This document shows, one piece after another, positions 62,339-64,000 of a stretch of 64,000 nucleotides of DNA. How positions within the stretch are numbered: the stretch's first letter is position 1; the number at the start of each line of letters is the position of its first letter. The notes under the pieces are model-generated. The model worked only from the letters and a program-made list of their open reading frames with translations, made no database searches and had not been told where the DNA came from. Position numbers and translations under genes: made by a program. Source of the DNA: a bacterium (GTDB lineage Bacteria > CLD3 > SB21); assembly GCA_013360215.1 (NCBI GenBank), contig JABWCP010000003.1, forward strand, positions 1 to 64,000. Reading direction: 5' to 3'.

Positions 62339-63475
62339 TCAGGCTTCCGCACCTTTGAAAGGTTTGAATTCGATCCAGTCATTTTCTTTGAAAATGTCTT
62401 TCAACAGTTCACGATCTTTATCAGTGGGCAATACCGTTTCGCGATAGGTCTTGTATTGCTCTTCACTCAAAAGACGACCGTCCACTGTGTACGGCTGTTT
62501 GGCATGCAGACCGATGCTGCGGTTAAACTTTACATCGGGCACGATCAATTTGGGCATTTCGCGAGGGATCAGAGTATTCATGTCCTCCACGAGTTTGCTG
62601 ATCTCGGCGATATACAGATCGCGTGCAAGCTGATTGAGTTTGTCTTTCTGCACTTCTTCATCCGTCTCATGTTCATTAAAACGACCTTTGAGACCCCATA
62701 CATATGCCCAGTGCGCGTTGGACGAATTATCCGTTCCGAAAAGATCGTAGGCGGTAGGAACCCATTTGTTAAAATATTTCTGAATAATCTCGACCGGTAT
62801 TTTGCCCGCTTTGATGATACGCTTGAGGCCGTTATTACCTGTGCCAAGGTGAAATGATTCTTCTTTGAGCATAGGATTCATACTCATCGAGAGCGGCATA
62901 AATGCCGAATGGCTCAGCATTTTGAGCTGAAACTTACCGTCCCGATCAATGAATTCGGTATAGGTGTAAAGATCGAGCCAGTTTTCCATCACTTCATTAA
63001 ATGAACCCAGTAACCGTTTTTGTTCAAACGCACGGCGCTCCAGGAGTTTCATCGCTTCTTTGCGGCCGGCATCGCCGAAGTGCGTCACTAAGATGTGACT
63101 CATTTGCCAACCGTGGCGCATTTCTTCCGCGTTAATACGCATCAGCGCATAGAGATCGTAATCGCTGGGCGCACGATCCACCAGATACCGCTGCTGTTCG
63201 ACCGAGGCAAATTCCGTATCGCCTTGGAATACGATCAACTGCTGCAACGCATCGCGAATACCCTGATTGGGTATGTCCAGCACGCGTTCCCACTTACGAT
63301 CACCTCTAAAATCGCCGAATTCGATTTCGTTGTACTTCAGCGCTTCGTACTTGGGTTCCAATTTGTAGTTGGGAAGAAACCGCTTAAAAGTTTTTTCATC
63401 ATAGCCGATGTCTTTTTTCCATTCTTGGAAAAGATCAATCCAATCGTCAAATGTGGAAACCTGTGCTTTGATCAT
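62339..63475 (-). CDS. Ferritin-like diiron oxygenase of the PaaA/BoxB group
   Basis: A 378-residue protein of the phenylacetyl-CoA/benzoyl-CoA epoxidase family. The four-helix diiron site is visible: Glu in QGDTEFA near 88, E118 and H121 in AEEMRHGWQ, then E206 and H209 in KEESFHLGTG; a further Glu lies in TYTEFID near 174. It resembles BoxB and PaaA more than ribonucleotide reductase. No partner subunits (PaaB-E or BoxA) are seen, but the window ends 500 bp further on. A TetR regulator gene lies directly upstream on the same strand and may control it. Confidence 0.8.
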   Translation of the reverse strand: MIKAQVSTFDDWIDLFQEWKKDIGYDEKTFKRFLPNYKLEPKYEALKYNEIEFGDFRGDRKWERVLDIPNQGIRDALQQLIVFQGDTEFASVEQQRYLVDRAPSDYDLYALMRINAEEMRHGWQMSHILVTHFGDAGRKEAMKLLERRAFEQKRLLGSFNEVMENWLDLYTYTEFIDRDGKFQLKMLSHSAFMPLSMSMNPMLKEESFHLGTGNNGLKRIIKAGKIPVEIIQKYFNKWVPTAYDLFGTDNSSNAHWAYVWGLKGRFNEHETDEEVQKDKLNQLARDLYIAEISKLVEDMNTLIPREMPKLIVPDVKFNRSIGLHAKQPYTVDGRLLSEEQYKTYRETVLPTDKDRELLKDIFKENDWIEFKPFKGAEA

Positions 63476-63510
63476 AACGCGGCCTTTCGGTTAGGAGTTA
63501 TTTATGTGAA

Positions 63511-64000
63511 TTATGATTGTAAATTCTTTTGTAAGAAACCGCTCAGAAAAATATCCACCATCTGCTTGGAAATACGGGCGATATTAGTGGTATTGTGGGT
63601 ACGTTTTTTGGGATTGTACCACGTATAAGTCCAGTTCATCATACCGAAAAGAGCCAACGCGGCAATTTTGATCTCCGGCGTCGTCCGACGGGCAGATTTG
63701 TTGTTTTTGGAGATTACCATTTCGGAGAGTATGGTTTCTAAAATTTTAAGATAATTTTTCTTCTTTTCATTAATAATGCGATGATACTCTCCGGTCAGCG
63801 AATCGCTCTCCAACGCGAGTATTTTCATAGCGTCAAGGTGCGTGACAAAATAGAGCAAATGATTTTGAACGAGGATGTGCAGTTTCAACACCGGATCGTG
63901 GACGTGTGCAAGTTTTTCGTGCAGCGAACCGATAACCGAGTTAAATGAGTACTGCGAAATCAAAAACAAAAGCTCTTCTTTAGTTTTAAAATAATAATAC
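63511..64000 (-). CDS. TetR-family transcriptional regulator, N-terminus cut by window edge
   Basis: The frame is open to the right edge and ends at 63511. The visible 162 residues begin with the end of a TetR helix-turn-helix (YYYFKTKEELLFLISQY), so only about 30-40 N-terminal residues are missing. The ligand-binding part has LLYFVTHLDAMKILAL and FGMMNWTYTWYNP, which is typical of the FadR-like TetR_C_24 group that senses acyl-CoA. It is followed after 35 bp by the diiron oxygenase, which suggests control of an aromatic or fatty acyl-CoA pathway. Confidence 0.88.
   Translation of the reverse strand, partial: YYYFKTKEELLFLISQYSFNSVIGSLHEKLAHVHDPVLKLHILVQNHLLYFVTHLDAMKILALESDSLTGEYHRIINEKKKNYLKILETILSEMVISKNNKSARRTTPEIKIAALALFGMMNWTYTWYNPKKRTHNTTNIARISKQMVDIFLSGFLQKNLQS

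Overview
The window is a contiguous piece of chromosome from a Gram-negative bacterium of moderate GC content. Outer-membrane biogenesis genes (lptC/lptA/lptB), sigma-54, secreted lipoproteins and an RND-type exporter show a diderm envelope. A Rieske/cytochrome b operon, c-type hemes, a type II NADH dehydrogenase and a fused 2-oxoglutarate decarboxylase/dehydrogenase point to respiratory metabolism. DUF2851, DUF1573 and the general gene style are reminiscent of the FCB group (Bacteroidota/Ignavibacteria/Calditrichota-like lineages), but no 16S or ribosomal marker is present, so this placement is an inference only.

Layout. 1-1655 (minus): a partial methyltransferase and a membrane fatty-acid desaturase. 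1916-6107 (plus): a four-gene respiratory operon of Rieske protein, b6-like cytochrome b and two paralogous CydA-like membrane subunits, one carrying a C-terminal heme c, closed by a strong terminator. 6115-6320: a duplicated 48-bp element. 6368-13144 (minus): DedA protein, exo/endonuclease-phosphatase, aldehyde dehydrogenase and kgd. 13224-16525 (plus): TPR-like protein, small ORF, peroxiredoxin, secreted protein, NDH-2. 16573-21551: DinG-like helicase with a decayed exonuclease domain, a small coiled protein, an RmlD-like reductase and a SprT-like protein. 21934-25898 (plus): small membrane protein, UbiA prenyltransferase, membrane protein, XdhC-like protein, BirA. 25895-29734 (minus): membrane protein, MtaD-like deaminase, TrmH-type methyltransferase, stand-alone B12-binding protein, DUF1573-cytochrome c fusion.

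30074-37891 (plus) is a tightly packed operon recO-lptC-lptA-lptB-rpoN-M61 peptidase-UDP-glucuronate decarboxylase ending at a bidirectional terminator. It links lipopolysaccharide export and nucleotide-sugar supply. 37985-39847 encodes a secreted protein with four tandem Tudor/chromo-barrel-like modules. 39994-47221 holds tadA and a signalling cluster (PAS sensor without kinase, TPR protein, hybrid histidine kinase). 47317-54305 holds an NlpC/P60 lipoprotein, an RND exporter, a lytic transglycosylase and a DUF2851 protein.

54372-62316 is the most notable region: a tRNA-Leu(CAA) followed by a complete type II-C CRISPR-Cas locus. It has a compact Cas9 (1103 aa), Cas1, Cas2, and an array of 38 identical 36-bp repeats with 37 different spacers. 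A tracrRNA gene can be read on the opposite strand just upstream of cas9, with promoter, bulged anti-repeat, conserved nexus and terminator. The tracr orientation, the repeat sequence and a bidirectional terminator between cas2 and the array all indicate that the array is transcribed on the minus strand toward cas2, with the leader at its right end. The window ends with a BoxB/PaaA-like diiron oxygenase and a TetR regulator cut by the right edge.
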